Source of the DNA: Bacteroidota bacterium
GTDB lineage: Bacteria; Bacteroidota; Ignavibacteria; SZUA-365
Assembly (NCBI GenBank): GCA_018224415.1
Contig: JAGTUZ010000178.1
Location: forward strand, 1-17,036
Length of the DNA stretch: 17,036 nucleotides
Direction: 5' to 3'
The position numbers and the translations under genes are program-made. Below the pieces are notes generated by a model that was not told where the DNA came from, did not search any database, and saw only the letters and a program-made list of their open reading frames with translations. Below, piece after piece: positions 14,801 to 17,036 of the stretch; position 1 is the stretch's first letter; every line of letters starts with the position of its first letter.

Positions 14801-16722
14801 ATATACGAACGCAAATCGATTTGTCCGCCGCGCGTCATCTGCTCCCGGCGCCCGGTGATTCCATCACGAGGCCGTCGCTCTCGATTTCGCCAAAATCCGA
14901 TGTGGTTTTGAACTGGCGAGTGGTCCCGGCCCAACAACCGGCCGTGCCGACGCAGGACACAATCCGTTTTCTCGTTGAGGTGGATGGTATCGTCTCGGTG
15001 TGCGAAAAGGTGGTGATCCTTGACGTGATCGATGAGACCTTGCTGTGTACCATCACGATGACGGACAGCATCGATGCGGACCGGATCGTGACACGTGATG
15101 CCCTGGAACTCTTGTGCGTCTGGAATAATACCGGGACCGTTCCTGTGGGGATTGATCGCTTCGAACTGCGTGCCCATCCGTCGGGCGGTGTTCTCACCCC
15201 GGATCCGCTCATCCGGGCCGGGACCGTACTTGCTCCGGGCGAGGACATCGAACTGAATTGGCGCATCATTCCCCTGGCCCTCCGGAATAGCCGCACCATC
15301 CATTTCACTTTGACTGCCTATGGAACGGATGAGAAGATCCTCTCCGCCTGCGAACATCAGACATGGATATCGAGCGTGGACGGTCTGCGCTGCGCCATCA
15401 CCGCGCCGGACTCGGTGCGTTTCCATCGGGACAGCCTGCGGTACGAACCGGATCCCGTGCCCGTGCACATGGACCTCGCGAATGTGCTCGACACCGGGGA
15501 GTCCATGATCGAAGCCGGGATCGACCTCGCCGGCGCACCGCGATTCGTTCTGGCGAATGGTGAGATCGCACTGAAAACGCTCGCGCAACTCGACAGCCAT
15601 TCGGTGGTGGGCTTCACCTGGCAACTCACGCCGATTGCCGCCGCGACCGACGATACACAGGACATCATGATCCGGTACCGAAGCGCGGAACAGGGCGGCT
15701 GGAAGGAATGCAGCACCAGCATTGTGATCCACGCCTGGCCCGAGATCTCCGAGGTGCGCTGCGCGACGGGCGGACACGACTCGCTGGTCGCCGATGCAGC
15801 CTACGAGGCCATCGTGCCCGATCCGATCCAGCTCTCCTACACCGCGACGAACACAGGCACGGTTCCGCTCACCGGCTGCACGGCGGCGATTATCCTTCCC
15901 CCGGGCTTCGCGCTCACGGGTTCCGACAGTATCCGATCCTTCGGCACCGATGCACCGGGCTCGCTCGCGCCCGGCGAGAGCGCGACGCGGTGGTGGACGG
16001 TAACCACCAACGATCAACTCCAGGGCTTCGGCGCGAAGGACATCACATGGCAGTGGTCGAGCGACCAGCAGGGCACAGGCACTGGTTGCACACATACCGT
16101 GCAGGTTGTCCCTGATCCTTCATCCGGCATATCGTTCACGCCACTTCGGCTATTCTTCGAGGCGGAACTCGGCGGTGCGCTGCCGGCGGCGCAGACGGTG
16201 AAGCTCTGGACAGGCGGCGGGCTCTCGATGCCGTGGACCGCACAGTCCGACGGCTGGTATATCGACATCGATCCCGTCGCCGGCGACCACACGGCAAGCA
16301 TCGCGGTGCAACCCAACACCACCATGCTGAACAAGGGACTGCATGTGAGCACGCTGACACTCGGCGGTTCAGCCGTGAATCTCCCGAAAGGTATCGTGGT
16401 GGATTACCTGATCACCAGCCTGACGGAGGTCAATGAGCAGCCCACGGCGCGCACACTTTCTCTCGGACCGGTGTATCCACATCCCATTCCACTTGCGGGA
16501 GAGGCGAGGATCCTGTTGCGAAATACGCAAGGACAACCCCTGCGCGTGTCGCTGTATGACCTGCTCGGCCGCGAGCGCGCGCTGCTGCGCGAGGGGGTGA
16601 CAACGGATAGCGATGTCCTGTATCTTCGTCCCGCCACGCTGGGCCTCTCACCCGGCAGCTATCTGCTGCGCGTTCTTTCTCCCGAGGGACAGCAGTCAAG
16701 GTTGGTGACGGTAGTGAGGTAG
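11812..16722 (+). CDS. Giant secreted adhesin-like protein: DUF7948/SBBP-like, six Cys-bracketed Ig-like repeats, T9SS domain
   Basis: 1636 residues. Start ATG 11812 (a second ATG follows at 11815), with GGAG about 10 nt upstream. Residues 1-19 are a signal peptide (MMIYKLLLCLLFLTGVSFAG). Residues about 30-190 (PTFIRNEGQWD, SALWFLDDGLVI, SHFYLGAD, LRYENVWDGVDIEF) resemble the N-terminal domain of SBBP-repeat exported proteins (DUF7948-type). Residues about 230-690 have SBBP-like propeller strands (VVKYDPTSRNVVYSTYFG, VFVLDASGRMEASSFIGG, FLYSSYWN). Six Ig-like units follow, each framed by two cysteines: 702/707-821, 839-945, 959-1064, 1079-1180, 1194-1300 and 1317-1426. Residues about 1433-1515 are BACON-like. 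Residues about 1545-1636 are a T9SS sorting domain (YPHP 1555-1558, LYDLLGRERALL, LSPGSYLLRVL, ending VTVVR). A surface adhesin or scaffold role is inferred; no catalytic motif is seen. Confidence 0.9.
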   Translation: MMIYKLLLCLLFLTGVSFAGGFDIGRDQVPPTFIRNEGQWDRSVRYAMLNGSSALWFLDDGLVITRPRTGLDLPLESPNAGVGSQSAGIEVIRLRYRNASTRLRLRATDTARAVSHFYLGADSASWREHVSNHHGLRYENVWDGVDIEFDAEGGTAEAGWKEIVPDGSAGPSVRIRDRRLASPARGGYEVTRDGVSTVSLYDSLPLATFMSFIGPGGRQMADADEGYVYLFGHAPHDFPLHGAWHSPTVPGQDYSGVVKYDPTSRNVVYSTYFGPSRGSTGTMRLLNVWNEKVHVFCGAQFGFPVNRSLPGSIPPTDSNDYKSAVFVLDASGRMEASSFIGGPGKIAPITIHRRGEELYLLGIAEGDSLAAITGDAIEKTAFFDPGRSLVFGIISANLDSTKYLSYLCPLREKRGPSILFGGSTPEMHVDDSDGSMVFVIPTSIIGEYDAPIRRPIVPTETIAGKAGVYVAKFSRTANDYEYATWYGLADRGFWHGESHLRDNGDLVLYGATYPRTGSFTLPGAWKTLGTEIPNTRGGGRGLMVGVIDASGRSKGGFDVYLGLPLWTPSATIAESMCGMLLFSGRLRWDPMNPPEPGMVMPLLNAFDSISIAHNDYDIDDQFLLAIDMDRMEFLYSSYWNHPFWTRMQTPWLSSRPNGYVLSSDSYLPYIPRTLTRTPDWRMLGSTAETGVFTVDLRVPTPCWKLSCTLGTIDSLRIERARGYGEPREFDVTFELVNASDAMGARILRASLDVPPGLEFVAGASTQAMLPSTIGAGMTARTVWTLRVNNPSLIGDTIHITCKAFYVDPASGAEWPAAEEWCGHDILVSRYDEEHPRLACRIEGPTEVYWTGDGYSETSGGEPGLLRYQVTYENVSDEAVTVASFQQSSAQHCRVIRNAFWPGMVLPPSGTVTFPIDVRIDALRFDRKITVRTAAVDAYGLPWSDCEMRTFIPGVPALPCDVDGPTRVVWNTTLGTVEPAELEYILQLDNPLDTMRVDIRTQIDLSAARHLLPAPGDSITRPSLSISPKSDVVLNWRVVPAQQPAVPTQDTIRFLVEVDGIVSVCEKVVILDVIDETLLCTITMTDSIDADRIVTRDALELLCVWNNTGTVPVGIDRFELRAHPSGGVLTPDPLIRAGTVLAPGEDIELNWRIIPLALRNSRTIHFTLTAYGTDEKILSACEHQTWISSVDGLRCAITAPDSVRFHRDSLRYEPDPVPVHMDLANVLDTGESMIEAGIDLAGAPRFVLANGEIALKTLAQLDSHSVVGFTWQLTPIAAATDDTQDIMIRYRSAEQGGWKECSTSIVIHAWPEISEVRCATGGHDSLVADAAYEAIVPDPIQLSYTATNTGTVPLTGCTAAIILPPGFALTGSDSIRSFGTDAPGSLAPGESATRWWTVTTNDQLQGFGAKDITWQWSSDQQGTGTGCTHTVQVVPDPSSGISFTPLRLFFEAELGGALPAAQTVKLWTGGGLSMPWTAQSDGWYIDIDPVAGDHTASIAVQPNTTMLNKGLHVSTLTLGGSAVNLPKGIVVDYLITSLTEVNEQPTARTLSLGPVYPHPIPLAGEARILLRNTQGQPLRVSLYDLLGRERALLREGVTTDSDVLYLRPATLGLSPGSYLLRVLSPEGQQSRLVTVVR

Positions 16723-16728
16723 GGTCCC

Positions 16729-17036
16729 TTACCCGGGCTCTACCTCGATGCGGACCGGGAGGCGGAAGCGCTCCTCGAAGAGTTCCTTGCGGCGTCCGGC
16801 GCCCCAGAGTTCGATGGCGGGATCGGCCTCGCCCTTGAGGGCGAGGCGGAGGGTGACGGCGCCGTTGTCGCGGCAGGCGCGGATGGCGGCGAAGATGTCC
16901 TGGTGCCGGCGGTCGAGGCCGTCGGCGATGCGCAGCAGCGCGGCGAGCGCGATGACGATCGCCCGGTCCTTCTCTCCGAGCCGGGGGAAGCCCTCGTGCT
17001 TGGGCTTGGGATGGCTCTTGCGGTGGTAGCGCGCGA
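16729..17036 (-). CDS. Ppx/GppA-family phosphatase, C-terminal fragment
   Basis: The gene runs off the right edge, so its start is not visible. Reading leftwards from 17034 gives 101 residues, beginning ARYHRKSHPKPKHEGF and ending RIEVEPG before TAA at 16729-16731. The order RYHRKSHPKPKH, F-x-x-L, ALAALLRIADGLDRRHQD is the C-terminal HD-type domain of exopolyphosphatase/guanosine pentaphosphate phosphatase proteins. These hydrolyse polyphosphate or pppGpp in phosphate and stringent-response metabolism. The N-terminal ASKHA catalytic half lies outside the window, so Ppx cannot be told from GppA and no gene symbol is given. Its stop is only 6 bp from the stop of the convergent 1636-residue gene, leaving no space for a normal terminator. 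Confidence 0.85.
   Translation of the reverse strand, partial: ARYHRKSHPKPKHEGFPRLGEKDRAIVIALAALLRIADGLDRRHQDIFAAIRACRDNGAVTLRLALKGEADPAIELWGAGRRKELFEERFRLPVRIEVEPG

Noticed and set aside
14383..16095. 570-codon minus-strand open frame inside the 1636-residue gene
   Set aside because: It is antisense to the Cys-bracketed repeats, which carry the regular domain pattern. The antisense product shows no recognisable domain.

Overview
The window looks like chromosomal DNA of a GC-rich free-living bacterium of the Bacteroidota/Chlorobiota/Ignavibacteriota (FCB) group. The strongest clue is three long secreted proteins that end in a type IX secretion (Por-type, T9SS) C-terminal sorting domain, with YPNP-like motifs and a closing hydrophobic-Val-Arg. 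Genus or class cannot be fixed from this sequence alone. Ignavibacteria- or Kapabacteria-like is a guess based on domain style.

Layout: (1) 2-256, 3' end of a Tex-type S1-domain gene (+), closed by a 14-bp-stem hairpin shared with the convergent neighbour. (2) 389-2983 (-), an 864-residue Asp-box (BNR) beta-propeller protein with a T9SS tail, divergent from 3146-3886 (+), a small outer-membrane beta-barrel protein. (3) 4042-4938 (+), a YkuE/YaeI-like metallophosphoesterase with a twin-arginine-like N-terminus, followed at its stop codon by four copies of a 33-bp hairpin repeat. (4) 5160-5764 (+), a ribbon-helix-helix antitoxin and MazF/PemK toxin pair overlapping by ATGA. A doubtful third ORF (5761-6003) overlaps the toxin in the same way. 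(5) 6149-7651 (-), asparaginyl-tRNA synthetase with a charged coiled-coil-like insertion between class II motifs 2 and 3. A 44-bp tandem repeat touches its stop codon and a terminator follows. (6) 7652-8253, about 600 bp without a credible gene. (7) 8254-11721 and 11812-16722 (+), two large T9SS cargo proteins separated by a terminator. (8) 16729-17036 (-), the C-terminal end of a Ppx/GppA-family phosphatase running off the window.

The housekeeping genes (tex, asnS, ppx/gppA) are separated by accessory material: exported repeat proteins, a toxin-antitoxin pair and short non-coding repeats. The exported proteins probably cross the inner membrane by Sec and the outer membrane by T9SS; their targets are unknown. 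I found no CRISPR array, rRNA, tRNA, transposase or integrase. The most unusual signals are the 33-bp hairpin array with near-identical flanking 11-mers, the tendency of several repeats to lie at stop codons, six cysteine-bracketed Ig-like repeats in the 1636-residue protein, and the AsnRS insertion.
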